Source of the DNA: CAZELM01 sp964512995
GTDB taxonomy: Bacteria > CSSED10-310
Assembly (NCBI GenBank): GCA_964512995.1
Contig: CAZELM010000003.1
Span: forward strand, 1-64,000
Length of the DNA: 64,000 nucleotides
Direction of reading: 5' to 3'
Part shown: piece after piece, positions 16,852 to 26,016 of the stretch
How the letters are laid out: every line of letters starts with the position of its first letter
Numbering within the stretch: position 1 is the stretch's first letter
Program-made: the position numbers and the translations under genes
Notes under the pieces: generated by a model
Databases searched by the model: none
What the model saw: the letters and a program-made list of their open reading frames with translations, nothing else
What the model was told of the DNA's origin: nothing

Positions 16852-18222
16852 GTGAAAAAGAGTCCTGATGATTTGTGGTCTCAAGTGCTGAAGATGATGA
16901 AAAAGGAGGTTAGCCGGCAGGTTTTTGAAACATGGTTCAAGAATACAGCTCAGATTTCCAGAGGGAACAACAATTTAATTATTGAAGTTCCTTCCAATCT
17001 TTATCGCCAACTGTTTGAAGAGAAATATTCTGAAAAGATACTGGCCATTGTAGAGGAACTGGCACAGACCCGCATGGAAGTCACCTACCAGGTGACCGCG
17101 CCTCAATCCGAGGATACCGGGCCTTTATTTCGAGAACCGTCATCCAGATCCGAAGTGGTCAAAACAGAGGTTGTCCCGGAACTCGTTGCCATTCCTTACA
17201 ATGTAACCGGACTGCAATCTCATTATACCTTTGATCGGTTTGTTGTCGGCTCTTCCAATCAGTTCGCCCATGCTGCATCTCAGGCGGTGGCTCACAACCC
17301 GTCTAAATCATACAATCCGTTATATCTACACGGAGGTGTCGGTCTGGGGAAAACCCATCTGATGCATGCCATTGGGAACAAAATTCACCAGACCTGCCCC
17401 AGTTTGATTATTTTATATGTGCAGTCCGAACAGTTTACAAATGAAGTCATCTATCATATCCGATTTGATAAGATGACCGATTTTCGACAGAAATACCGGA
17501 ATGTGGATGTGTTGTTGATCGATGATATTCAATTCATTGCCGGCAAGGATTCAACGGTGAATGAATTTTTCCATACATTCAACACGCTTCACAATGCAAA
17601 AAAACAGATTATTATTTCCTCTGATCAACCACCCCGGATGATATCGGATCTGGAGGAACGGATTCGATCGCGATTTGAATGGGGTCTGATCGCAGATATT
17701 CAACCCCCCACACTTGAAACGAAAGTCGCAATCCTGCAGAAAAAAGCCGAGGAACTCAGTGTGGAATTGCCATATGACATCGCATTGTTCATGGCATCGA
17801 AAATGAAATCGAATGTCCGGGAGCTGGAGGGATCGTTATTAAACCTTGCCGCGAGAGTGTCTTTGACTGGATCCAAAGTGGACATGGATGCCGCATGGGA
17901 ATCACTCCGCCAATATGTTTCCGAGAGTGATAAAGTCGTTTCCATCGATATGGTTCAAAAACAGGTTGCTCAGTTTTTTGATATCAAAACATCCGCACTG
18001 CGATCCAAAGGACGTTCTCAGGAAGTCGCTAATCCGAGACAGATAGCGATGTATCTTTGCCGGGAGTTGACTCCCCAGTCATTATCCGAAATCGGGAAAA
18101 AGTTTGGCGGCCGGAATCATACCACCGTCATTCATGCCTGCCGGAAGATCGAATCGGATCTGGCGACGAATACAGAACTCAGGAACCAGGTGACACTTCT
18201 GAAAGGAATGTTGCAAGGCTGA
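16852..18222 (+). CDS. dnaA: chromosomal replication initiator protein DnaA
   Basis: The 456-residue protein has all DnaA domains. Domain I starts DLWSQVLKMMKKEVSRQVFETWF, and a short linker follows. The AAA+ domain has Walker A GGVGLGKT at residues 161-168 and Walker B LLIDDIQF. The C-terminal helix-turn-helix ends with the signature GGRNHTTVIHACRKI. It unwinds oriC and recruits the DnaB helicase. The start is a GTG after a GAAGGGGAG ribosome-binding site. Unlike the common arrangement, dnaN is not next to it; the neighbours are ligA and an mltD-like gene. Confidence 0.98.
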   Translation: MKKSPDDLWSQVLKMMKKEVSRQVFETWFKNTAQISRGNNNLIIEVPSNLYRQLFEEKYSEKILAIVEELAQTRMEVTYQVTAPQSEDTGPLFREPSSRSEVVKTEVVPELVAIPYNVTGLQSHYTFDRFVVGSSNQFAHAASQAVAHNPSKSYNPLYLHGGVGLGKTHLMHAIGNKIHQTCPSLIILYVQSEQFTNEVIYHIRFDKMTDFRQKYRNVDVLLIDDIQFIAGKDSTVNEFFHTFNTLHNAKKQIIISSDQPPRMISDLEERIRSRFEWGLIADIQPPTLETKVAILQKKAEELSVELPYDIALFMASKMKSNVRELEGSLLNLAARVSLTGSKVDMDAAWESLRQYVSESDKVVSIDMVQKQVAQFFDIKTSALRSKGRSQEVANPRQIAMYLCRELTPQSLSEIGKKFGGRNHTTVIHACRKIESDLATNTELRNQVTLLKGMLQG

Positions 18223-18241
18223 GTTTAAATGGGGAGAACCC

Positions 18242-19540
18242 ATGGAGTATGCGTTAAGAGCGTATCGTTCTCAAATTTACTGCTTTTTGATAGTTATAGG
18301 GATCATCACAGGAATGCTTCCAGCCGGACATGGAAGAGGTCATCCGGAACGGGTGAATGCAGAAGAATTACCATCTCCAACACCATCTTCTTCGATTCCG
18401 GATGTACCAACCCCAAAGGATGAATCATTCCAGTTTTCAAAAGATCATATCCCGGAATTACTCAAGAAATCGAATGATAAAAAACAGGATATGGAGTTGT
18501 CTGATATTATTCAGAATATCCTGTCTGCATCCAGTGCCGCCGAAGTTTTACATGATTCCAATCAGGCTGGTAATGCGGTAGCAGATGCGTTGGATTCGGT
18601 TTTTTCAAAAGAGGATCTGAATGATCAGATCAAAAAAACGATTCGACTGTATACCGAAAAGCGACGAGGCGATCTGGAAGCGGGATTGCAAAATGCACAG
18701 CCTTATCTGGAGATGATCACCAAGAAGCTTCAGCAGCGGTCATTGCCTCAGGAGATCCTGTGGATTCCGTTGATCGAGAGTGGATTCAACCCAACCGCCA
18801 AGTCATTTGGTGCGGTTGGTATGTGGCAGTTGATTCCGGCTACTGCACGCCGTTTCGGTCTGCGTGTCGATGATTGGCTGGATGAACGGGCTGATCCGGA
18901 ACAATCCACCGAAGCCGCATTGGATACATTGGAATATCTTTATGAGAAAACAGGAAGCTGGCTGCTTTCATTCGCGGCATATAATCTGGGTGAAGCGCGA
19001 ATCATTAATGCGATCAATACGCATAACACTACGGATTATTGGGAGCTTGTCAGGAAGAAGGAGATTCCATCTCAGACGAATTATTATGTGTCCGCTATAC
19101 TTGCTTTGAGTTATATTCTTCGAAATCCAGCAAAATATGGAATGCCGGAATTGAATATTCAGCCGTTTCCGTGGAGCGATACGTTATATGTCGATGAAGC
19201 GGTGGATCTCCGCTTTCTGGCTCAATGCCTGGGAATCGATGAGAAAGAGCTTCTCAAATTGAATCCATCATTGAAGCGTGGCCGGATTCCTCCCAAATCC
19301 ACCAATTTTCCACTTCGGATCCCATATGGGACACGGGATAATTTTCTGGAGAAATATATGGAACTGCCGAGTTACAAGCCGGCAAATGTTATAACACATC
19401 GCGTCGAAATGGGGGAAACATTGAGTCGTATTGCAGAAAAATACAATTCATCGGTCGAAGCGATCATGAGCCTGAACAAGATGGAGGAATCATTTATCCG
19501 AGCCGGCGGAACACTCCTGATTCCTATCGGAAATGAATAG
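18242..19540 (+). CDS. mltD: membrane-bound lytic murein transglycosylase, MltD-like, with LysM
   Basis: The 432-residue product has an N-terminal hydrophobic segment (FLIVIGIITGMLPAG) and a low-complexity linker. The SLT domain (about 160-280) contains ILWIPLIESGFNPTAKSFGAVGMWQLIPATARRF and AAYNLGEARI. The C-terminal LysM repeat (about 385-430) contains THRVEMGETLSRIAEKYNSS. The catalytic glutamate lies in LIESGF. This is the MltD domain order, although MltD of Escherichia coli has a lipobox and several LysM repeats, whereas only one is seen here. It starts 19 bp after dnaA with a GGGGAGA ribosome-binding site. Confidence 0.9.
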   Translation: MEYALRAYRSQIYCFLIVIGIITGMLPAGHGRGHPERVNAEELPSPTPSSSIPDVPTPKDESFQFSKDHIPELLKKSNDKKQDMELSDIIQNILSASSAAEVLHDSNQAGNAVADALDSVFSKEDLNDQIKKTIRLYTEKRRGDLEAGLQNAQPYLEMITKKLQQRSLPQEILWIPLIESGFNPTAKSFGAVGMWQLIPATARRFGLRVDDWLDERADPEQSTEAALDTLEYLYEKTGSWLLSFAAYNLGEARIINAINTHNTTDYWELVRKKEIPSQTNYYVSAILALSYILRNPAKYGMPELNIQPFPWSDTLYVDEAVDLRFLAQCLGIDEKELLKLNPSLKRGRIPPKSTNFPLRIPYGTRDNFLEKYMELPSYKPANVITHRVEMGETLSRIAEKYNSSVEAIMSLNKMEESFIRAGGTLLIPIGNE

Positions 19541-19583
19541 ACAGCGTTATCCGGTCATTATGCGTCCAGCAACTCCTATTAAA

Positions 19584-19627
19584 ACGGGTGATTAGCAGGT
19601 TTCCGCACCCCGTCGGCCACTTTTTTT
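19584..19627 (+). terminator. possible imperfect terminator after the mltD-like gene
   Basis: ACGGGTG at 19584-19590 can pair with CACCCCGT at 19606-19613 (one bulge, 15-nt loop), and seven Ts lie at 19621-19627. The T-tract is eight bases past the stem, so the fit to an intrinsic terminator is weak. Confidence 0.3.
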
Positions 19628-19679
19628 GATGGTAACACGTGAAGAACACCAGAAGAGAAGAAATACTGTCAACACCCTC

Positions 19680-21074
19680 TCATGGATTGACCCGCCCGGC
19701 CAGGATGACTTTTATTGTTTCAAGGAGTATCCGGATATCGAGCCAGAGCGATTGATTGTAGATATAAGCGAGATCATATTTCAGTTTATTTTCCGGAGTT
19801 GTTGCATAGCCTCCGTTTACCTGAGCCAGCCCGGTGAGACCCGGTGTTGCTTTGAACCGCTCCCCGTATCCGGGTACCCGGTCGAGAAATTGCTCAATAA
19901 AATACGCCCGTTCCGGTCGAGGTCCGACAAAACTCATTTCTCCTTTTAAAATATTGATGAGTTGGGGAAGTTCATCGAGGCGGTATTTTCTGAGGAAGTA
20001 GCCAATCCGGGTGATGCGATTGTCTTTTTCTTTGCTGAGGATCGGTCCGGTGTCGTCTTCGGCACCCTCAATCATGGTGCGGAATTTGTAAATCGTAAAG
20101 GGGATCCGGTTTTTTCCGATTCGTTCCTGTTTAAAAAGGATAGGCCGTCCCGATGCAATCCACACCGCAAGAGCAGACATCAGAAACAGTGGGAAACAAA
20201 GAATAAACAGGAGCAGAGCAAGTATAAAATCACCAGCGCGCTTCCCTGCCGGCAGATGAGGTTGTTTGATCACTTCGATCAATGGAATATCATACAGTCT
20301 CAGATGATTGATTTTCCCGATGAGAATTTCGTAGCACGTGGGTATGACACAGATTCGGGCGGGGATCTGGTCTGTCCGGGAAATCTGATCGACCATCTTT
20401 TCCTGCCATGATCCGGATGTGGAGATAACCACTTCATCGATTTTGTATTTTTCGACGATTTGAAGGAGGTCTTCGCGGGTGCCAAGAATGGGGTACCCCT
20501 GAAATTCCGTTGTTGCGGGATCGGAATGTGTCTCGTCCAGAATCCCGATAATCTCCAGTCCATAAGTGGAAAGCCGTGCAATCTCTCGAAGCAATTCGCG
20601 GGTTGTATCATTGACACCAACGATCAGCACATTTCGTTTGGGCAGATGTCTTTTATAGATTCGATACCATAAATAGTGCCATGCCCATGCGGTAATCATG
20701 ATCAGAAACCACAGGAGCAGAAGAATGGAACGGGGGAACAGGATATCCTGGCTGAAAAAATAGACAGCGACCAGGATCAGGATTTCAAGGCTTACGACAC
20801 GAAAAATCCGATGAATAACCTGATTGTGATGGTGGGTGTGCATCTGGTCATACAGACCATGAAAATAAAGCAATGTAATATGGAGAAACATCAGCAGCCA
20901 GAGTCGATGATTGATCAGCAGGAACCGGTCGATCGGCATTTTTTCTTGAAAAAGGGCCAGCGATGTTTTGGAGCGAATCCAATAGGAGAGAATATAAATG
21001 ATCGGGATATAAATCAGATCTCCGGCAATCATGATGATACGGGTTGTCCGGCGGAACTTATGAATTTTGATCAA
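19680..21074 (-). CDS. undecaprenyl-phosphate sugar phosphotransferase (WcaJ/WbaP type)
   Basis: The 464-residue protein has about four N-terminal membrane helices, a CoA-binding-like Rossmann segment (VLIVGVNDTTRELLREIA), and a fifth helix. The C-terminal bacterial sugar transferase domain contains KRAGDFILALLLF, FKQERIGKNRIPFTIYKFRTM, RYRLDELPQ-like KYRLDELPQLINILKGEMSFVGPRPE, and a GLTGLAQVNGG motif. Such enzymes prime exopolysaccharide or O-antigen synthesis by adding hexose-1-phosphate to undecaprenyl phosphate. It lies 15 bp downstream of the GT2 gene on the same strand. The sugar is not predictable. Confidence 0.95.
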   Translation of the reverse strand: MIKIHKFRRTTRIIMIAGDLIYIPIIYILSYWIRSKTSLALFQEKMPIDRFLLINHRLWLLMFLHITLLYFHGLYDQMHTHHHNQVIHRIFRVVSLEILILVAVYFFSQDILFPRSILLLLWFLIMITAWAWHYLWYRIYKRHLPKRNVLIVGVNDTTRELLREIARLSTYGLEIIGILDETHSDPATTEFQGYPILGTREDLLQIVEKYKIDEVVISTSGSWQEKMVDQISRTDQIPARICVIPTCYEILIGKINHLRLYDIPLIEVIKQPHLPAGKRAGDFILALLLFILCFPLFLMSALAVWIASGRPILFKQERIGKNRIPFTIYKFRTMIEGAEDDTGPILSKEKDNRITRIGYFLRKYRLDELPQLINILKGEMSFVGPRPERAYFIEQFLDRVPGYGERFKATPGLTGLAQVNGGYATTPENKLKYDLAYIYNQSLWLDIRILLETIKVILAGRVNP

Positions 21075-21089
21075 AACCGATCCTCCTGT

Positions 21090-21950
21090 TTAGGCTCTGG
21101 AAAGTCTGAAAACCAGTAATCCAAACCATCGAAGCCAGATCATGGAATAGATGATGGTATTAAAAAGGATCGAGTGATTGGTTGCCTGATGTTTTTTATA
21201 GAACCGATGCATGGCGTAATGGATGTGCCATAGTGACCGGATCGGCAGTTTCTCCCGGCTGGCTCCCCGATGGTGTAACACGATGATATCCGGAACAAAA
21301 TAGATCTTGAAACCTGCTTTCGTGACACGATAACAGAAATCCAGATCTTCTCCATAGAGAAAAAAGCCTTCGTCCAGTCCGGCGATCTGGTCAATGACAT
21401 CTCGGGTCGTGCATAGAAAGGAACCGGAGACGGCTTCAACTTCATGGACGGAATCGAGGTTAGTTAATGGAAGTTCGTATTGCTGGGACAGGCGATGGGA
21501 TGGCAGCAGGCGATGGAGCCCAAAGAGCCGGAAAAACGCGGCTCCCGGAGTCGGAATCTTCCGGCGGCACTGAGGTTGAATGGTGCCGTCTGTGTTTAAT
21601 ATTTTACCTCCAACGATTCCTGCGTCAGGATGAGACACGAAAAAATCCTGACAACGGCGGAGTGCATCCGGGGATAATTCGGTATCGGGATTTAATAAGA
21701 GCAGGCAGTTTCCCTGCGCATTTTTCAATCCGATATTAACCGCTTTGGCAAATCCAAGATTTTCGGTATTTTGAATCCATTTGACATCCGGGAATCTGGA
21801 AAGGATCAACTCTCGGGAGTGATCTCTGGAGGCATTGTCCACAACGATCACTTCCCGTTCAATGGTTGATTGTGCATCATAGAGCCTCGATATACACCGC
21901 TCCAGCAATTCCGGAACTTTATAGTTTACGATCACGATTGAAAACATCAT
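21090..21950 (-). CDS. glycosyltransferase family 2
   Basis: The 286-residue product is a GT-A glycosyltransferase. It has FSIVIVNYKVPELLERCI at the N-terminus, VIVVDNASRDHS, LGFAKAVNIGLK, LLLNPDTELSPDAL and EDLDFCYRVTKAGFKI. This is close to the rhamnosyltransferase (WbbL/RfbF) subgroup of GT2. It probably adds a sugar to the lipid-linked intermediate started by the adjacent sugar phosphotransferase. ATG at 21947 is an alternative start, 3 bp in. It faces a divergent membrane protein gene. Confidence 0.93.
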   Translation of the reverse strand: MMFSIVIVNYKVPELLERCISRLYDAQSTIEREVIVVDNASRDHSRELILSRFPDVKWIQNTENLGFAKAVNIGLKNAQGNCLLLLNPDTELSPDALRRCQDFFVSHPDAGIVGGKILNTDGTIQPQCRRKIPTPGAAFFRLFGLHRLLPSHRLSQQYELPLTNLDSVHEVEAVSGSFLCTTRDVIDQIAGLDEGFFLYGEDLDFCYRVTKAGFKIYFVPDIIVLHHRGASREKLPIRSLWHIHYAMHRFYKKHQATNHSILFNTIIYSMIWLRWFGLLVFRLSRA

Positions 21951-22100
21951 CAGAAGATCCTATCCAGTCGGGCAGATAAAGTAACGCGTGGGTGTGATGT
22001 TCGTCAAGATATGATAAGGTGGACTGTTCGTTTTGTTTATGTGCCTTCAACTTGGAATTGCCGCAACCTGCCCCGGATAACACTGCGAGATGAAACGATC

Positions 22101-24077
22101 ATGGAAACTCACAGGCATGACAAGAACCCTGATATAGTCATATCCATTGTCATCTTCCTGGTGTCTTCGCTCTATTTTCTGTCGTTCTATGATTATGGTG
22201 TGAATATATGGGATGAGGGTGTTCCCTTGAGCGGTGCGTTGAGGGTGATGAATGGCGAGCGTCCCAATCGGGATTTTCTGGCATATCCGCCTGGAAGATA
22301 TTTTTTATATGCTTGGAGCTTAGCGATGGCCGGGGGATCGATGGCAGGTCCGCGGATCATGATGGGTTTCGGGGGTGCTATCATTGCGGTGTTCATTTAT
22401 TGGGTGATTTGTCCGTTGATGTGTCGAGCCTATTGGCTGTTCCCGGTTATTATGTACCTTCTGATGCCGATCCCATATTACTACCGGTTTTTCACGGGGT
22501 GCCTGCTTGTATCGATCTGCGTAATGCGGGCATGTTTAATGAAGATCCGATGGCGGAGCAGTATTGTCATCGGAATTGGTGCGGTGTGTGTTGTTTTTTT
22601 TCGGGAGGAGATGGGTGTCATATTATCCGGTCTGGTTATATTGATTCTTGCCGGTAAAAGCATGCTCAGAAAAGAACGGATGGGATGGGCTTGGATTCCA
22701 TTGGGGATTCTGGGTATCGGTTGGACTTGGAAGATCAACTATTATGGCGGACTCAAACGAGTGATCGAATTTTATCAATATGTGTGGGGAGTCGCAGCGA
22801 CTGGCCGATCGGAGATGAAATTACCTTGGCCGAATCTGTTTTCTGTCGAGTTATGGGAATCGGGAGGTTTTTTTGGGGGATTCCAATCCGTGATGATCTG
22901 GATTAGCGGATTGGTTTTGGTGTGGAGCGTCTTCCAGTATTGGCTCAACTACCGTGGCGATACCGGGTATGTGAGCATTTTGGTTATTGCGATAATTGGC
23001 TTCTGTCTTGTTATGTGGCGAACCGGATATGGGAATCTGCATCGCTGTTTTCCTCCGATTGCCATTCTTGCAACGATTTTGGTTTGGGATGAAGCGCGAA
23101 ATGCGTGGGTCAGGTTTTCAAAACGCGCTTTATTTATTGCGATTTTCGGTCTGTTGAGTCTCGATTCTTTGATCGTAAATCCGGCTTCATATGATTCCAT
23201 TGGCATACGGTCTGTTTACGCAACACATTATAAGCATCCAAGGATGGATATCAGAGTGGATGACTACGTTGCTGATCTGCTTCGAGGCACTACATCTGCA
23301 TTGGAACAACTAATCAGTGATCATGATTCTCTGGCATGCTTTCCTTTTCACACATTGTGGAATTTTCTGACGGGAGCTTTGAATCCGACTCCATATGAAT
23401 GGCTGTTGCCGGGTATGATTCCTGACCTGCCATCCAGAACGAAGATGATCCGGATATTTCAGGAGAACTCTCCCGATGTCATTCTTTATAGCGATATTTC
23501 ATTCGATGATGACCCCAGCCGCAAGTTTACTCGACAATATCCGGAACTTAATCTTTGGATGGCGCGTGAGTATTATGAATGGATGAAGGTCGATGCGTTT
23601 CATATCTTGAAAAAGTTGCCCGAGAATGCCGTTCATTTATTGGCGAACACAGCGATGGATAATATCGTTTGGGCGGAAGGAATGATAACATATTCCGGCG
23701 ATGAAATCGTCGATCGGACATGGAAGGTGCTTAAAAACCAGGGGACTTGTCGGATTGCGGCAGAGGTTCGGGCTGATCCGATGAGCGTTCTGAAAGTTGG
23801 GATTCGGACAGAGGAGCCCGTTTCTTCTGTGATGTTTCAGGTTTATTGGATGACGGCTCATGAATCGATAACGGAGATTTCTCGGTTGAATCTTCCAATG
23901 GATGGTGAATTATCTTACGAAATGATTGTTTTTATAACCGAGGAAACGCCGAAGGAGGGGCAACTGGTATTTGAAATCAATCAGGCAGATCAATCGGTCA
24001 GCTATTGGGTGGATCCGGTTGTTTTTAAATGGCCGGCCATCACTCCCCATATTGACACGTCAACCGGTTCCCTCTAG
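22101..24077 (+). CDS. GT-C-like integral membrane protein (putative glycosyltransferase)
   Basis: I place the start at 22101 because the 30 codons upstream (from 22011) do not look like protein and the signal-like METHRHDKNPDIVISIVIF follows. The 658-residue product has about 10 membrane segments. The first loop (NIWDEGVPLSGALRVMNGE, then RDFLAYPPGRYFLYAW) resembles the acidic first periplasmic loop of ArnT/PMT-type GT-C enzymes. The C-terminal 200 residues are soluble and beta-rich. It probably transfers a sugar from a polyprenyl donor, but donor and acceptor are unknown. Confidence 0.65.
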   Translation: METHRHDKNPDIVISIVIFLVSSLYFLSFYDYGVNIWDEGVPLSGALRVMNGERPNRDFLAYPPGRYFLYAWSLAMAGGSMAGPRIMMGFGGAIIAVFIYWVICPLMCRAYWLFPVIMYLLMPIPYYYRFFTGCLLVSICVMRACLMKIRWRSSIVIGIGAVCVVFFREEMGVILSGLVILILAGKSMLRKERMGWAWIPLGILGIGWTWKINYYGGLKRVIEFYQYVWGVAATGRSEMKLPWPNLFSVELWESGGFFGGFQSVMIWISGLVLVWSVFQYWLNYRGDTGYVSILVIAIIGFCLVMWRTGYGNLHRCFPPIAILATILVWDEARNAWVRFSKRALFIAIFGLLSLDSLIVNPASYDSIGIRSVYATHYKHPRMDIRVDDYVADLLRGTTSALEQLISDHDSLACFPFHTLWNFLTGALNPTPYEWLLPGMIPDLPSRTKMIRIFQENSPDVILYSDISFDDDPSRKFTRQYPELNLWMAREYYEWMKVDAFHILKKLPENAVHLLANTAMDNIVWAEGMITYSGDEIVDRTWKVLKNQGTCRIAAEVRADPMSVLKVGIRTEEPVSSVMFQVYWMTAHESITEISRLNLPMDGELSYEMIVFITEETPKEGQLVFEINQADQSVSYWVDPVVFKWPAITPHIDTSTGSL

Positions 24078-24103
24078 AATCCATTTAGAGATGGAGGTCA
24101 GGG

Positions 24104-25132
24104 ATGACGGTAACAATTAAAACTGATTTTAATCGAAAAATATTACATTTCGCCATTTTCATCATCCTCGCACTGCATTGGAATCCGATTTTATCTGCCC
24201 AGATGACACCTGGTTCAATGCCATTTCCAATGGGAAATATTCCAATATTGACGACTCCGCAATATGCAAAGTTTGTTGGAGACAGAGATGATGCTGTATT
24301 TTGGGGTTCAGAGAGTGGTCTGCGTGTGTATAACCTCGATGCGAAAAAAATTATCGCGGAAACCCTTCCAGGCGAACGGATTACGGCTCTTGCAGTCAAT
24401 CCATTCAACAGAAATCAGGCGTATGTCGCATGCGCCGAAGGCACAGCCTGGATCGTTGATTTCAATGGTGAGTCCTTGGCTTCGGCTCAGATCAGCGCTC
24501 TCAGTTCTCACCCGGTTGGCGTGATTCGGGTGTTTGTATTCAATCCAGTGGATAAAAATAAGATTTTAGCAGCAGATAGTAAGCGGATTTTTTTGTCACT
24601 GGACGGAGGCAAATCATGGGAAACCTCCAAACCGATACATTTTGATGATGAGGATTTCTTAATTCGATCAATCATTCAGGATCCCTATGATCAGAATAAA
24701 TTTCTCGTTGCGACAACGCCAATCAACCGATACCGTGGCGACTGGCAATTGGGTAGCGCACTGGAACAATTCGAAGAAAAAGCGCTTCCTCATGGATACC
24801 GGCTGGAATCATGGGGGGAATCCTATATTTTGATCGGGAAGAATGCAGATCTGTTCGGATTTAAATATATGAATTATCTCGTGTTGGATTTGATCACTTC
24901 CTCATATGATAAACAAGAATTTTTTGCTGCCGGTATGGGAAACTCTCCGATACGAATCATTCGTGCTCCTAAAAATAAAATCAGGATATATGATCTTAAT
25001 ACCAATTTGAAGTTGACATTCTCGATAGATGTTTCCGCAAGCTCCCCCCAAAATATGATATTAACAACAACAGGTGGAATTTATCAGAGCAAAGACGGAG
25101 GTGAAACCTGGACTTCTGTGACAAAAAAATAA
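24104..25132 (+). CDS. secreted BNR-repeat (sortilin-like beta-propeller) protein
   Basis: The ATG follows GGAGGT with good spacing. The 342-residue protein has a hydrophobic N-terminal signal (ILHFAIFIILALHWNPILSAQ) and Asp-box repeats such as SLDGGKSWE and SKDGGETWTS. Repeated 'AVNPFNRNQAYVA' and 'VFNPVDKNKILAA' strands also support a beta-propeller. It resembles the dockerin protein at 3842-5017 in fold but has no dockerin. Propellers of this type bind ligands or cell-wall components. No catalytic residues can be named. Confidence 0.75.
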   Translation: MTVTIKTDFNRKILHFAIFIILALHWNPILSAQMTPGSMPFPMGNIPILTTPQYAKFVGDRDDAVFWGSESGLRVYNLDAKKIIAETLPGERITALAVNPFNRNQAYVACAEGTAWIVDFNGESLASAQISALSSHPVGVIRVFVFNPVDKNKILAADSKRIFLSLDGGKSWETSKPIHFDDEDFLIRSIIQDPYDQNKFLVATTPINRYRGDWQLGSALEQFEEKALPHGYRLESWGESYILIGKNADLFGFKYMNYLVLDLITSSYDKQEFFAAGMGNSPIRIIRAPKNKIRIYDLNTNLKLTFSIDVSASSPQNMILTTTGGIYQSKDGGETWTSVTKK

Positions 25133-25176
25133 AATGTTATTATCGTAAATTCTGTGGATGTGTTTTCCGGTATCTG

Positions 25177-26016
25177 TTGAGTGTTGTCTTCATCGGATGT
25201 TGGATGGGTTGTGCGCCTGATGCTGGAGTGATTGATCTGGAAACGTTGAAATCGGGGAGCGAAGCGAGTGATTTTGCAGTCGATGGCACATCAGAATCAG
25301 CAGTTTTAATCAAAAAATCGCCAGGCAGCGCGGAATTATATTCTGTTATTTCCGAGTTGAACTTGTTTAGCGGCGACCGACAGTTTGTTGAGGAGAAGGA
25401 GGATGAGGAAGAGGAACAGGCTGATCAGTCGGAACCAGAACCTACTCCAAAGCAAAAAATGACTGAGATCCCCAATTTACGGCTCATTGGCACAATCAGC
25501 ATGGATAAAGAGAATGCCTATGCTTTTATTGTTGATTCATCCAGCAAGGAAGCAAAAGGCAAAATACAGAAGTATAAAACCGGAGATTGGGTGGGTGATT
25601 ATCATGTTCTCAAGGTGGAACGGAACCGGGTTCAGTTACGATCGGGTGAAGATGTTGCTTATTTGGACCTGAAGCCGGGAGAGGGAGCTGCGAAGCCACA
25701 TGCTCGGGGAAAGTCACCGTCCGGAGCCAATGATTCCCGTACCAAAAGAGCGGAACGGGCTCCTGCCTTCAATGATACCAAGCTAAACAAAAAATCTCCT
25801 GACAATCCGGGTTTCCCAGGTAATCCAGAACCACAGATCGATCCCAATGATACCACCATGATTGAAGCCAAAATGGCGGAACTCGAGAAACAGAAGGCCA
25901 TGTCTGGACAGGAGTTCAATATTGATCCCGCATTCAATCAGGAAAACCCGGCTCAATCAGCGTGTGGGAACATGGCTGTGAGTGGCCAGCGGCGGCAAAA
26001 CGCTTGCGGAAATTAA
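25177..26016 (+). CDS. GspC/PilP-like secretion protein, start uncertain
   Basis: Residues about 90-170 (IPNLRLIGTISMDKENAYAF, IQKYKTGDWVGDYHVLKVE, RVQLRSGEDVAYLDL) match the homology-region pattern of type II secretion GspC or pilus PilP. The C-terminus is proline/asparagine-rich and disordered. A lipobox-like WMGC lies near the start. TTG 25177 truncates the positively charged part of the signal; the frame stays open upstream to 25105 but offers no ATG, GTG or TTG. An out-of-frame ATG lies at 25134. The start is therefore unresolved, or a frameshift is present. No other secretion genes are nearby. Confidence 0.6.
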   Translation: MSVVFIGCWMGCAPDAGVIDLETLKSGSEASDFAVDGTSESAVLIKKSPGSAELYSVISELNLFSGDRQFVEEKEDEEEEQADQSEPEPTPKQKMTEIPNLRLIGTISMDKENAYAFIVDSSSKEAKGKIQKYKTGDWVGDYHVLKVERNRVQLRSGEDVAYLDLKPGEGAAKPHARGKSPSGANDSRTKRAERAPAFNDTKLNKKSPDNPGFPGNPEPQIDPNDTTMIEAKMAELEKQKAMSGQEFNIDPAFNQENPAQSACGNMAVSGQRRQNACGN

